64,000 nt of DNA from Flavobacterium saliperosum (GTDB lineage: Bacteria > Bacteroidota > Bacteroidia > Flavobacteriales > Flavobacteriaceae): contig NZ_FMTY01000004.1 of NCBI RefSeq assembly GCF_900100625.1, forward strand, positions 1-64,000. The letters run 5' to 3'. The first letter of the stretch is position 1; every line of letters starts with the position of its first letter. Below are positions 51,056-60,870 of this stretch, piece after piece. Below the pieces are notes generated by a model. The model did not search any database and was not told the origin of the DNA. It saw nothing but the letters and a program-made list of their open reading frames with translations. The translations under genes were made by a program, and so were the position numbers.

Positions 51056-53767
51056 CTATAACGCATACTTCACGCTCAAAATCAAATAGCGCGGCTGAAC
51101 AATATAACTTGAAAAGGTACTTCTTCCTCCTAACTGTTCAAAACTACTGTCATTAATCGACTTCGTATCCAACAAATTGGTTCCGGAAAGTTTCCACTCC
51201 CACTTGCTGTCTTTCTTTTGATACATCAGACTTGCGGTTAAGAAATCGTATTCGTTATTGGACGTTTTGGTTTTGTTTCGGTTGTGATAAAACGAATATT
51301 CCGAAGTAAATGAAAAGGCATCCAGGAAGTAATATTCCAAAGTTACCGAAGGGCTGTCGACATAAAACGTATCACTTGAAAAATCATTAACCGTGAAATT
51401 ATAGGCAAATTCAAGATTCGGAATCTTTTTGTAATTCGTCGAGAAACGAGCCGTATAATTTTGCGTAAACGATTCTGTCGTTTGAACACTTTCTTCCGTT
51501 GGCGAATAAACACGCAGGTTGTTAAACTTACTCCAGTTCAAACTTGCACCCAACGATGCCTTGTAATAACGAAGAAACGAACGCCCATAAGTTCCGCTTC
51601 CCGTAAGGGTTTCATCGGCGAAAGCAGAATTCATATTTACCGACGAAGATTGTTGATTTACCCCATCGAAGAAAGCCTTGTTTTTCACTGCATCAACTTG
51701 TCTGGTATAGGTAATGTTACCGAAAATATTCTCGAAATTAAACATGTTGTATTTGAAATAACGCAACGAATGTACCTGAGAAAGCGAATTTTCTAACATT
51801 CTGTTACCGCTGAACAAACTGTTGTAATTGGAGAAAACATAGCCTTGTGCTAACTTATTAATATCAGTGAAATTATTGCTCATCGAGAAATTATACGTCA
51901 GCGTTTCTGCTTTTTTCAATTGCCATAACGCGTAAAAATCAGGTAAAACCCTATTGAATGAATTCTTGTTGGATGTACCCAATTGTTCATCATTCGTCAG
52001 ATAATTATGCACACTGAATCCCGGATTAAAGGTAAATTTCCCGGTAATGAATTTATAATGCAATGCCATGAACACATCGTTAAACGCGTAATTCACATCG
52101 TTATTATTTTCCGGATCATTCAAATCGTTTTGCGTTCCGTCATCCAGTATCTGGAAAATATGGGAATTGAAATTTTGGTACGAATAGGTATTTCCCAATG
52201 TAAGATTGATGTTGCTCTTTGGCGTTACCATGTAATAATAATCAAACTTCGCATCCACTTTATTGGTCTTTACAAAACGGTTTTGCGTTAGGTCGTTACG
52301 AGTTTGAGTGTTATTGTAACCCGAAAACACAAACGGCTGATTCGCTAAATTAGCGTTGTAAAACGGATCTTCATCCTGATACATATGCTGCATTTCAAAG
52401 GCAAACACGTTTTTATCGTTCAGCGTATAATAGTAATTCATATTCTGATTGAACGAAAACGGATTCTGCTTTTTGGTCGTATAAATATCATCCAGCAAAC
52501 TGGAAAAAACGCTGGTATTTTCTTTTTGATCCGACAATTTCAGCAAAGCGTCATAATCGAAATGCACTTTTTCCGAAGGCACATAACTTGAGCTCAGCTT
52601 AAACAATCCTAATGACGATTGCTGACGGGAAAGATCCTGACGGGTTTCATTTACAACCACAGACGTTCCGTCGGGTAACCGGTCGGTTCGTGTGGTTTTG
52701 GCATTGGTTTCGATATCGGTTTCATTGGAAGAAAAGATTCCGAATCCGCTCAAGGTCCAGGCTTTCGATGGGTTGTAACTGAAATTGGCCGCTCCGAATT
52801 TGGTGTCGATTTCTTTCGCCTGATTATTTCGCAAGCCTAAAATCCCCAAATCATTCGAGGCCACATTAAAACTGGAACCGCCTTTTTTCATCATGTTTTT
52901 GAATCCGCCGGTAAACTTGAAGTAATCCTGCATGGTCAGAGGCAACTCGCCGATATTGTTACGGTTACCGATGACATTCAAACTGTATTTCGGACTGTAA
53001 TAAAAGAGTTTCGGATTAATAATGTACCGGTCTTCCTTATGCCCCACACCGATTCCTGCAGTCATGTCGCCAAACCAGAAGTTCTTTTTCCCTTCTTTCA
53101 GTTTGATGTTGATGGCTACGTTTTCCTCATTGTTTTCCAGGCCTTTCAGGTTGGTTACTTCGTTGTAGTTTCGAAGCACCTGAATTTTATCCAACGCATC
53201 GGCAGGAATGTTTTTGGTAGCAATTTTGGTATCGCCATCGAAGAAATCTTTGCCTTCCACCATTATTTTCTGCACTTTCTTGCCTTCCACCTGAATTTCG
53301 CCGTCTTTATTGACTTCGACTCCGGGAAGTTTTTTCAGTACATCTTCCAGCTTACGCTCCGTCCCGTTTCTGAAAGAATCGGAATTGTAAATAATGGTAT
53401 CGCCACTTATGGAAACCGGCATTTCTTTTACGATTTCGATTTCCTTGAGCAGCGTTCCTTCTTTAAGTACAATGTTTTTTATGATATTTTCGGTACCGGT
53501 CTTCAGCGTGATTTCATACGGCTGAAAACCAACATAACTAACTTTAATGTCATAAGTGGTATTGGCGTTCAGTGATATTTGAAAACGCCCTTTGTCATTG
53601 GTAATGGAATAGCCGTCCATAGCTTTGGTTGCCTGATTGACTGCCATAATATTGGCCATCTCCAAAGCCACTCCAGTGGTGTCCTTGATAACTCCTTCAA
53701 ATTTCACGTTTTGTGAAAAAGCGATTGTTGTAACCAGAAACAGCACAACAAGGTATATTTTTTTCAT
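51056..53767 (-). CDS. Outer-membrane beta-barrel protein with carboxypeptidase-like domain
   Basis: 903 residues. Signal peptide (ends IAFSQ), a carboxypeptidase-D-type regulatory domain (VKFEGVIKDTTGVALEMANIMAV), a plug-like region (LEDVLKKLPGVEVNKDGEIQVEGKKVQKIMVEGKDFFDGDTKIATKNIPA) and a C-terminal TonB-dependent-type beta-barrel. No SusD partner. It is 46 nt downstream of a GLPGLI gene, the usual Bacteroidota pairing. Substrate unknown. Confidence 0.87.
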   Translation of the reverse strand: MKKIYLVVLFLVTTIAFSQNVKFEGVIKDTTGVALEMANIMAVNQATKAMDGYSITNDKGRFQISLNANTTYDIKVSYVGFQPYEITLKTGTENIIKNIVLKEGTLLKEIEIVKEMPVSISGDTIIYNSDSFRNGTERKLEDVLKKLPGVEVNKDGEIQVEGKKVQKIMVEGKDFFDGDTKIATKNIPADALDKIQVLRNYNEVTNLKGLENNEENVAINIKLKEGKKNFWFGDMTAGIGVGHKEDRYIINPKLFYYSPKYSLNVIGNRNNIGELPLTMQDYFKFTGGFKNMMKKGGSSFNVASNDLGILGLRNNQAKEIDTKFGAANFSYNPSKAWTLSGFGIFSSNETDIETNAKTTRTDRLPDGTSVVVNETRQDLSRQQSSLGLFKLSSSYVPSEKVHFDYDALLKLSDQKENTSVFSSLLDDIYTTKKQNPFSFNQNMNYYYTLNDKNVFAFEMQHMYQDEDPFYNANLANQPFVFSGYNNTQTRNDLTQNRFVKTNKVDAKFDYYYMVTPKSNINLTLGNTYSYQNFNSHIFQILDDGTQNDLNDPENNNDVNYAFNDVFMALHYKFITGKFTFNPGFSVHNYLTNDEQLGTSNKNSFNRVLPDFYALWQLKKAETLTYNFSMSNNFTDINKLAQGYVFSNYNSLFSGNRMLENSLSQVHSLRYFKYNMFNFENIFGNITYTRQVDAVKNKAFFDGVNQQSSSVNMNSAFADETLTGSGTYGRSFLRYYKASLGASLNWSKFNNLRVYSPTEESVQTTESFTQNYTARFSTNYKKIPNLEFAYNFTVNDFSSDTFYVDSPSVTLEYYFLDAFSFTSEYSFYHNRNKTKTSNNEYDFLTASLMYQKKDSKWEWKLSGTNLLDTKSINDSSFEQLGGRSTFSSYIVQPRYLILSVKYAL

Positions 53768-53813
53768 ATAATGGGAATGGGAATAAAAATAAGTTTTTGT
53801 TTAATTAATTGCA

Positions 53814-54713
53814 TTAATGTCCCATTCTCATTCCCCCTCTGTTTCCGCCTTGTGACTGGAACTGCTCCTGCATTTCCTGCATTTTTTTCACCACAATATC
53901 GTCGTATTCTTTCTGTTTGACTACTTTCCCGTTTTTGGGCGCTTTAATTTCCACTTTGTCTTTCGTATTCATTACCAGTTTCGAACACATAACAACCGTT
54001 TTTCCATCGTTCACTTCCAATATCAGACCCGGTAATCCCCAATAACTCTCAGGTCCTTGACTGATTGGAATTTCCGGAGTGTACCATGCGGTGATTTCAA
54101 TTTCTTTCGGCATGTCAAAATCCGCCATGAAATTGGTTTTCTTTTCTTTGGTCTCTTCGCCTTTTTTAGCCTCCTCTTTTTTAGCTTCTTCTTTTTTAGG
54201 ACGGGCATTTCTGAAATCGGAAGCGCTAACCGGTTTTATCGCCGTTGCCTTAAAGCAGGTATAATCCCCGATTTTCTTGGTTTCGCTTCCCAGCTTCCAT
54301 GCCAATTTGGGCAGGGAATCCACCACTAAAAATTCCTTACTCATGAATTCCTTATCCACCGTATAGGTTTTATCCTTAACGTTTTTGTAGAACGTTCCGC
54401 CGCCGCCCATCATGGAGCTCATCACACGGAAACCGCCTGCATTTTGTCCTGGAGCGTCTAGTTTCTCTTCTTCTTTATAAATCGAACTTGTCTTGTCAAA
54501 ATTCAGAATAAATGTTTTCTCAAACATTTTCTTCATACGTTCTTCAATCATTTTTCGCATCTCGGGAGTCACCTCTTTGTTACCATCCATTCGCGATTTG
54601 AAATCGGCCGTACTGGTTTTCGACTCATAAACCGCCATCCCTTGAAATTCCTGGGCAAACGAGGATAATGAAGTACAAAATAATACTAGCAATGCTATTG
54701 AAATTTTTTTCAT
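53814..54713 (-). CDS. GLPGLI-family protein
   Basis: 299 residues with a signal peptide (ends SSFAQ). The family motif appears as YWGLPGLILEVND (residues about 215-227). A Lys/Glu-rich insert (KKEEAKKEEAKKGEETKEKK) precedes it, and the C-terminus is rich in Gly and Met (GGNRGGMRMGH). Secreted protein of unknown function coupled to the outer-membrane barrel gene. Confidence 0.87.
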   Translation of the reverse strand: MKKISIALLVLFCTSLSSFAQEFQGMAVYESKTSTADFKSRMDGNKEVTPEMRKMIEERMKKMFEKTFILNFDKTSSIYKEEEKLDAPGQNAGGFRVMSSMMGGGGTFYKNVKDKTYTVDKEFMSKEFLVVDSLPKLAWKLGSETKKIGDYTCFKATAIKPVSASDFRNARPKKEEAKKEEAKKGEETKEKKTNFMADFDMPKEIEITAWYTPEIPISQGPESYWGLPGLILEVNDGKTVVMCSKLVMNTKDKVEIKAPKNGKVVKQKEYDDIVVKKMQEMQEQFQSQGGNRGGMRMGH

Positions 54714-54767
54714 GATTTTTTTAAGTTAATTAACGACATATAAGACGATTGAAAACGTTTTTTGTTA

Positions 54768-54775
54768 CAAAAATA
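54768..54775 (-). promoter_or_regulatory. Promoter -7 element of the GLPGLI operon
   Basis: TATTTTTG on the minus strand, about 55 nt from the GLPGLI start codon. Confidence 0.4.
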
Positions 54776-54826
54776 TTCTTGTTAGACTGCTGTTTTTGTA
54801 AAAGGTTTATTCGTAATTTGGCTTTC

Positions 54827-55618
54827 ATGCAAAATATCTTCAAAATCGTTTTCCTGTTTCACTTTTGTTTCGGCTTTTGCCAACAAAAAAACATTGGCTT
54901 AACCCACCTTGAAACTCAGAAAACCGAGGCGGACGCTTTTGTTGGCAAAGACGCCTTTGGTTATAATTATACCCTATCAGACAATGTCTTCCGAAAAGAG
55001 AACAAGCAGCAAAAATGGGATTATAAAAACATCGCTTTAGGAAAAATCGAACAGGTGGACTTAACCAATCCGTTGCAGATTGTCTTGTTTTACAAGGTAA
55101 TGAATGCTGTGGTCGTATTGGACAATCAACTGAATGAAACGATTAAAATTAATTTTTCGGAAACCAATCCCGAATTGCTCCCCCAGTGGGTCGGCTTAAC
55201 GACACAAAATCGGCTTTGGCTTTACGATCAGGCCTCGCAAAAACTGGGTATGTACGATTATCAGAAGAACACCTTCCATCCCATTTCAGTGCCGTTTGAA
55301 ACACCGATTATCCATTCAAAATCGGATTACAACTATTTTTACTGGGTTGACAATCAGCAGAATCTGTATGCGTCCAACAACTACGGAAAAATAAGTTTCC
55401 TTGGAAAAATACCGGAATTCGATCAGATTCAAATTATTTCTTCCAAGCAAATCCTGTTAAAAAAAGGCGCTTTATTAAATCTTTTTGAGGTAGAAAAACA
55501 AACTTCACAAATCGTTTCCTTACCCGAAAAAAGCTTTGACAATTTTTATTATAAAGAACAAATTTTGTCTATTTTTACCACCAACGAAATCAGGAATTAC
55601 AAAATAATTTTACCATAA
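54827..55618 (+). CDS. Secreted propeller-like protein upstream of deoxynucleoside kinase
   Basis: 263 residues from MQNIFKIVFLFHFCFGFCQQ, a signal peptide. The mature part has repeated strands with Trp/Asp-rich turns (LPQWVGLTTQNRLWLYDQASQKLGMYDY), like a small beta-propeller. I do not recognise the family. Its stop overlaps the kinase start by 1 nt (TAATG), which couples the two genes, though no functional link is obvious. Confidence 0.7.
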   Translation: MQNIFKIVFLFHFCFGFCQQKNIGLTHLETQKTEADAFVGKDAFGYNYTLSDNVFRKENKQQKWDYKNIALGKIEQVDLTNPLQIVLFYKVMNAVVVLDNQLNETIKINFSETNPELLPQWVGLTTQNRLWLYDQASQKLGMYDYQKNTFHPISVPFETPIIHSKSDYNYFYWVDNQQNLYASNNYGKISFLGKIPEFDQIQIISSKQILLKKGALLNLFEVEKQTSQIVSLPEKSFDNFYYKEQILSIFTTNEIRNYKIILP

Positions 55619-56232
55619 TGCATATAGCTGTAGCAGGAAACATTGGCGCCGGAAAAACCACTTTAACCCGACTTTTATCCAAACATTTCAAATGGGAACC
55701 TCATTTTGAAGATGTGGTGGACAATCCGTATCTGGATGACTTTTATCATTCGATGGACCGATGGTCGTTTAACTTACAGATTTATTTCCTGAACAGCCGT
55801 TTCCGTCAGGTATTGCAGATTCGTGAAAGCGGAAAAAAAATCATTCAGGACCGAACCATTTATGAAGACGCCCATATTTTTGCGCCGAATCTTCACACAA
55901 TGGGATTGATGAGCAACCGCGATTTCGAAAATTATTCCTCGTTATTCGAACTGATGGAAAATTTGGTTGGCGCTCCCGATTTGCTGATTTACCTGAGAAG
56001 TTCCATCCCGAATTTGGTTTCCCAGATTCACAAACGCGGACGTGATTATGAAAATACCATATCCATCGAATATTTGAGCCGATTGAACGAGCGTTACGAG
56101 GCCTGGGTGCAAACCTATAACAAAGGAAAATTATTGATTATCGATGTGGACAACATCAATTTTGTAGATAATCCTGAAGATTTAGGAATGATCATCAACC
56201 GAATCGATGCCGAAATAAACGGATTATTTTAA
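55618..56232 (+). CDS. Deoxynucleoside kinase
   Basis: 204 residues. P-loop GNIGAGKTT at residues 7-15, catalytic DRTIYEDAHIFA, the LID region HKRGRDYE and the substrate helix region NSRFRQVLQI. Salvages deoxynucleosides to monophosphates. Typical length for the dNK family of Bacteroidota. Confidence 0.9.
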   Translation: MHIAVAGNIGAGKTTLTRLLSKHFKWEPHFEDVVDNPYLDDFYHSMDRWSFNLQIYFLNSRFRQVLQIRESGKKIIQDRTIYEDAHIFAPNLHTMGLMSNRDFENYSSLFELMENLVGAPDLLIYLRSSIPNLVSQIHKRGRDYENTISIEYLSRLNERYEAWVQTYNKGKLLIIDVDNINFVDNPEDLGMIINRIDAEINGLF

Positions 56233-56241
56233 ATTCTACAC

Positions 56242-56259
56242 TCCCGATTTACATCGGGA
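56242..56259 (+). terminator. Terminator after the deoxynucleoside kinase gene
   Basis: TCCCGAT / ATCGGGA stem with a 4-nt loop, then seven T. Confidence 0.85.
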
Positions 56260-56292
56260 TTTTTTTATACCTTTATTTCAAAAGGATTGGAA

Positions 56293-56685
56293 ATGGCACC
56301 TTCAGGAAAACACAAATGGCTTTGTTATCTTTTGACAATGAGTTTATTATTCGGGAGTTGTCATGTGTACCAAAAAATTCCCGTGCCGCTTGAAGAAGTT
56401 GCTGTATCCAATCAAAGGTTAAAAATCACTACAGTCGACAACAAGAAACGATTCTTCAAAAGAATCGAAAAAACGGACAGCACCTATTATGGCCTTGAGG
56501 AATCCGGGTTAAACATCATCAAAAAAGAAATCAAAAAAGAAGAAATCCAACAAATCCAAATAATCAACAAACCAAAGTCACGACTACTTACCATTGCCGG
56601 CGTCACGGTTACCATCGGACTTTTGGTTGCACTTATTACATCGAGTGGTTGGAGTACCGGTGCGGGTCCGGTTGGAGGTTTTTAA
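56293..56685 (+). CDS. Small lipoprotein with C-terminal membrane segment
   Basis: 130 residues; LLFGSC is a lipobox. The middle is basic and helical (IIKKEIKKEEIQQIQIINK), and residues about 98-116 form a hydrophobic segment, with a Gly-rich end. No recognised family. It ends inside the last codons of the converging beta-mannosidase gene (4-nt overlap). Confidence 0.6.
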   Translation: MAPSGKHKWLCYLLTMSLLFGSCHVYQKIPVPLEEVAVSNQRLKITTVDNKKRFFKRIEKTDSTYYGLEESGLNIIKKEIKKEEIQQIQIINKPKSRLLTIAGVTVTIGLLVALITSSGWSTGAGPVGGF

Positions 56686-59150
56686 AACTCGTTCAATGTC
56701 TTAATCTTAAGATTTTCAATATGTCCTGAGAAGTGGATAATTCGTTTTTCACCCGGTAACAAATCAAAATAATTATCTGAAAAATGAACAGCATCAACTG
56801 AAAGAAAAACATTTTTCGCCAAAACATCGGAAGAAATTTCCATCGTATTTTCATTCCGGTATCTGATGGTGATTTTCGGTTCCTTCAATTCTAAATCCTT
56901 TGGTTTTTCAAAATAAAACAATGTCGATTTCACATCTGCATCAGACAATAAAAGCTTTACCGAAAGTACCACCTGTTTGGAATTGAACTTCTCCATCTCT
57001 TTTCCAGCAATCGCATAATACTCTTTACCGGTGTTTCCCTCTACCTGAATTTCCGAAGTTGATTTCCATAAAACATTTCCTTTAAAATCGATCAATTCAA
57101 GTTGCAATCTTCCCTTTTTCGGAGTCAATTCATCGCTAACCACATACACTTTATACTGATTGTCCTCTTCTGCAACCGAAACCAGGATAGGTTCAAAACT
57201 GCGCTTCGCCTGATAATGGAACGCTTTCCAATTTCCAAAATAATCCACCGAACTCCACGACGTCACCGGCCAGCAATCGTTCAATTGCCAATACAAGGTG
57301 CCCATACAATACGGTTTTGCCCTCCGATGCGCCTCAATCGCGGTTTTCATTCCTTCCGCCTGTAACAATTGGGAAACATAAATATACTCTTCGAATTGCG
57401 TCGGAACTTTATACTCCCGTTCCATATACGTTTGAATGGTCTGATAGCCTGTTGGATGTTTCTGATGGTTTTTTACCGTTTCGGAAGCAAGATGTAAGTC
57501 GGTTTCATTTGCAAAAGCCTTAAATGCTTGCAGTTTGGGCATCCCTTGAAAACCGTATTCCGACATAAATCGGCCGACTTTTTTCTTATAAATTTCAAAC
57601 GGCTCCATGCCCCACCAAACGCCCCAATAATGGGAATCACCCTGAAGCAGACTCTCCTTTCTTCCCCAGCCGATGGACGGTGAGGACGGCCAATATAAAT
57701 TTTTCTCTTTCGTCAGTAAACTATCGAGTGTTTTCGGAATCAGTTCATGAAACAGTTTTTTATAGTCGTTCCAGATTTTAGTGGAATCCGCAGCCGAATA
57801 TTGGTATTGTTTCTGCCAACCCCAATTGTGCCAACCTTCATCGTTTTCATTGTTTCCGCACCAAAGCGCCAGACTCGGATGATTTTGAAGTCGGTTTACA
57901 TTATCGATGACTTCCTGTTTTACATTATCCATAAATGCTTTATCACCCGGATACATCGCGCAGGCAAACATAAAATCCTGCCAAACGAGAATCCCGTTTT
58001 TATCGCATTCGTCGTAAAAAGCATCATCCCCATACACCCCGCCACCCCAAATACGGAGCATGTTCATATTCGCATCTACGGCATTTTTAACGATACTTTT
58101 ATATACCGAATCTTTTGCTCTTGGCAGAAAACTGTCGGGAGGAATATAATTGGCTCCTTTCATGAAAACCGGAACGCCATTCAGTCTAAAATAAAAACTT
58201 TTACCGAAGTCGTCTTTTTCCTGAACCAGTTCGATGGTGCGCAACCCGATATTCAACTCTCTTTTATCCAAATTTCCGTTTTTATCCGAAAGTGAAATGG
58301 TAAACGGATACAAATGCGGTTCCCCCAAACCATTGGACCACCAACGTTTCGGATTTTTGATTTCGTAACTGATTTTCAGTTGGTTTTTGCCTTTTTTCAG
58401 AGAATAGGTTTCCGATGTATCATTGATTTTCAGCTTGTATTTTCCAGATTTCCGACAATTCACCTCGGCCGTAAAAAGCAATTGCGCTTTGGCATCTGAA
58501 AGGGATTGCTGTTCAAATCTGACATTTTCGAGTTGCGCCGAATTCCAGAGATGGAGTTGTACTTTTTTCCAGATTCCTGCCGTTACGAATCGTGGGCCCC
58601 AATCCCAACCGTACTGATATTGCGCTTTTCGGGTGAATATTTTTTCATCGCCCGGCAACGTGTATTTGAGTTTTTTCGCTGCTTCTTTTCCTTTTCTTAC
58701 TGCGGATTGAAAAACAACCGTTATTTTATTGTGTCCGACTTTCAGCTGTTTTTTCACCTCGATGTTCCAGATTCGGAACATGTTATCGGCTTTTAAAACC
58801 GATTTTCCGTTCAGAAAAACTTCAGCATACGTATCCAATCCGTCAAACTGTAAATCGATATTTTCGTTTTTAAAATCTTTGGCAGATAAAACAAAAGTCG
58901 TTTCGTATTCCCAATCTTCATTTTCAATCCACTGCAATTGCTTTTCATTCGTTCCGGAAAAAGGATCCGGAATCACTTTATTGTTAAACAAATCCGTGTG
59001 AACGGTTCCCGGAACGGAAGCAGGAAGCCAATTCGCATCGCCTTTCTTTCTGAAATTCCAATTTTCCTTTCCCAAATCGGAATGGAAATTTTGTGCCGTA
59101 ACCATCATCGGCAAACAGAAAATAAAAAGAAATCTCAAGAGGTTTTTCAT
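56682..59150 (-). CDS. Beta-mannosidase (GH2)
   Basis: 822 residues with a signal peptide (ends MVTAQN). GH2 layout: N-terminal jelly-roll, immunoglobulin-like and TIM-barrel domains. The acid/base motif is WCGNNENDEG and the nucleophile lies in RFMSEYGFQGMP. Removes the beta-1,4-mannose of the N-glycan core or of beta-mannans. It leads a tight minus-strand group with CutC and glycosylasparaginase (1-nt overlaps), and a hexosaminidase gene lies further upstream, which points to N-glycan core breakdown. Confidence 0.9.
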   Translation of the reverse strand: MKNLLRFLFIFCLPMMVTAQNFHSDLGKENWNFRKKGDANWLPASVPGTVHTDLFNNKVIPDPFSGTNEKQLQWIENEDWEYETTFVLSAKDFKNENIDLQFDGLDTYAEVFLNGKSVLKADNMFRIWNIEVKKQLKVGHNKITVVFQSAVRKGKEAAKKLKYTLPGDEKIFTRKAQYQYGWDWGPRFVTAGIWKKVQLHLWNSAQLENVRFEQQSLSDAKAQLLFTAEVNCRKSGKYKLKINDTSETYSLKKGKNQLKISYEIKNPKRWWSNGLGEPHLYPFTISLSDKNGNLDKRELNIGLRTIELVQEKDDFGKSFYFRLNGVPVFMKGANYIPPDSFLPRAKDSVYKSIVKNAVDANMNMLRIWGGGVYGDDAFYDECDKNGILVWQDFMFACAMYPGDKAFMDNVKQEVIDNVNRLQNHPSLALWCGNNENDEGWHNWGWQKQYQYSAADSTKIWNDYKKLFHELIPKTLDSLLTKEKNLYWPSSPSIGWGRKESLLQGDSHYWGVWWGMEPFEIYKKKVGRFMSEYGFQGMPKLQAFKAFANETDLHLASETVKNHQKHPTGYQTIQTYMEREYKVPTQFEEYIYVSQLLQAEGMKTAIEAHRRAKPYCMGTLYWQLNDCWPVTSWSSVDYFGNWKAFHYQAKRSFEPILVSVAEEDNQYKVYVVSDELTPKKGRLQLELIDFKGNVLWKSTSEIQVEGNTGKEYYAIAGKEMEKFNSKQVVLSVKLLLSDADVKSTLFYFEKPKDLELKEPKITIRYRNENTMEISSDVLAKNVFLSVDAVHFSDNYFDLLPGEKRIIHFSGHIENLKIKTLNEF

Positions 59151-59818
59151 TACAGTAAGTGTGACTTCAACGCTTTAACCTCATCAATATTAGCGGTTTC
59201 CCTTCCGTCGGTTATGGCTGAAGAATGGTAAAAACCGGCATTGGTTTGTTGTTGCAGCATTTTTATATTACCGGAACGCAATCCGCCGCCCGGCATGATG
59301 GTAATTCGGTTCTTCGCTTTTTCCACCAATTGCTGCAAAACCGTAATACCTTCAATTACATTCGGCATGGTTCCCGAAGTGAGCAATGTTGAAAATCCGC
59401 ACTGTATTACTGCTTCCAATGATTCGAAAACATTTTGCACTTCGTCAAAAGCCCTGTGAAACGTACAGGGAAATGGTCTGGCCAATGCAACCAATTCTGA
59501 ATTTTGCTGCACATTTACGGTTTTGTCATCGTTCAGTATCCCAAACACAAAACCATACACTCCGATTTTTTTGAAATGCTGAATGTCTTTTTTCATCTGT
59601 TGGAATTCTTCTTCCGAATACACAAAATTCCCTCCTCGCGGACGAATCATCACGTATAAGGGAATGGTTAATTGCTCGCGGATTTGTCGGGTAACCTCAA
59701 AATCGGGCGTGGTTCCGCCTAGATGAATGTTATCACAAAGTTCTATTCTGTCGGCGCCGCCTTGTTGTGCAATTACTGCCGATTCCGGGTTAAAGCAGGC
59801 TATTTCTAATTTTTCCAT
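59150..59818 (-). CDS. cutC: CutC-family protein
   Basis: 222 residues; TIM-barrel of the CutC (copper homeostasis) family, with IACFNPESAVIAQQGGADRIELCDNI, MIRPRGGNFVYS and TIMPGGGLRSGNI. The copper role in the original literature is disputed; in this sugar-degradation context a metabolic enzyme role is possible. The start overlaps the neighbouring gene by 1 nt. Confidence 0.9.
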   Translation of the reverse strand: MEKLEIACFNPESAVIAQQGGADRIELCDNIHLGGTTPDFEVTRQIREQLTIPLYVMIRPRGGNFVYSEEEFQQMKKDIQHFKKIGVYGFVFGILNDDKTVNVQQNSELVALARPFPCTFHRAFDEVQNVFESLEAVIQCGFSTLLTSGTMPNVIEGITVLQQLVEKAKNRITIMPGGGLRSGNIKMLQQQTNAGFYHSSAITDGRETANIDEVKALKSHLL

Positions 59819-60816
59819 TATCGTAAAAAGTAATCGGCGTCAATTAATTTGTTTCCGGTGTCGTCGTATTTTGCGTAATTGAATCCGCCTTGAACGCAAT
59901 ACGCTCCGTGTTCGCCTTTTTTGTTCAATGCGATGAATCCTACCTGAATGTCTTTCAGATTTTTATTTCGGATTTTAGTCAGTTTTACGATTCGTGCCAC
60001 GGCTTCTTCACAGGCTTTTTGCGGTGATCTTCCCTGACGCATCAGTTCCACCACCAGATGACAGCCGGTAATCCGGATGACTTCTTCCCCGTGTCCGGTT
60101 GCGGTAGCGGCTCCGATTTCGTTATCGACATATAATCCCGCTCCGATAATAGGGGAATCGCCTACGCGTCCGTGCATTTTATACGCCATACCGCTCGTAG
60201 TACAGGCTCCCGACAGATTTCCGTGAGTATCCAACGCAATCATTCCAATGGTATCGTGATTTTCAATATTCGCAATAGGTTTATAATTGCTGGTTTTCAG
60301 CCATTCCTTCCATTCCTTTTCGGAAGCCTCTACCAGCAGGTTTTCTTTTTTATGTCCTTGCGTAAGTGCAAATTGCAAGGCCCCTTCGCCTACCAACATT
60401 ACATGCGGCGTTTTTTCCATCACGGCGCGTGCCACCATAATCGGGTGTTTGATGTGTTCCAGACACGCTACCGAACCGATGTTGGAAAACTCGTCCATGA
60501 TAGAGGCATCCAATGTCACTCGGCCGTCACGATCCGGTCTTCCGCCGTAACCTACACTGCGCTCGTTCGGATCACCTTCGGGAATTTTCACACCGGCTTC
60601 CACAGCATCCAAGGCACGCCCATTATTTTTCAAAACTTCCCAAGCGGCTTCATTGGCAAGGATTCCGAAATTCCAGGTGGAAAGCACGATAGGTTTTTTT
60701 ACTTTTCCGGGAGGAATAATGATTTCATCCTCTTCCGGTTTCCCACGAAAGGCATTCAATGCTACCGCTACCGAAGCGATGGCGGTGGTCTTTAAAAAAT
60801 TTCTGCGGTTGGCCAT
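59818..60816 (-). CDS. N4-(beta-N-acetylglucosaminyl)-L-asparaginase (glycosylasparaginase)
   Basis: 332 residues. Twin-Arg-like signal (MANRRNFLKTTAIASVAVAL). N-terminal nucleophile hydrolase: autoprocessing is expected between Asp188 and Thr189 (ENHDTIGM), which frees the catalytic Thr; DGNVTLDASIM-like RVTLDASIMDEFSNIGSV is the active-site block. Cleaves the GlcNAc-Asn bond, the last step of N-glycoprotein degradation. Coupled with cutC. Confidence 0.9.
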   Translation of the reverse strand: MANRRNFLKTTAIASVAVALNAFRGKPEEDEIIIPPGKVKKPIVLSTWNFGILANEAAWEVLKNNGRALDAVEAGVKIPEGDPNERSVGYGGRPDRDGRVTLDASIMDEFSNIGSVACLEHIKHPIMVARAVMEKTPHVMLVGEGALQFALTQGHKKENLLVEASEKEWKEWLKTSNYKPIANIENHDTIGMIALDTHGNLSGACTTSGMAYKMHGRVGDSPIIGAGLYVDNEIGAATATGHGEEVIRITGCHLVVELMRQGRSPQKACEEAVARIVKLTKIRNKNLKDIQVGFIALNKKGEHGAYCVQGGFNYAKYDDTGNKLIDADYFLR

Positions 60817-60870
60817 ACTCTATGTTTTTAAATTAAAGAAAGCTACAAGGCTCTAAAAACCTTGCATGAG

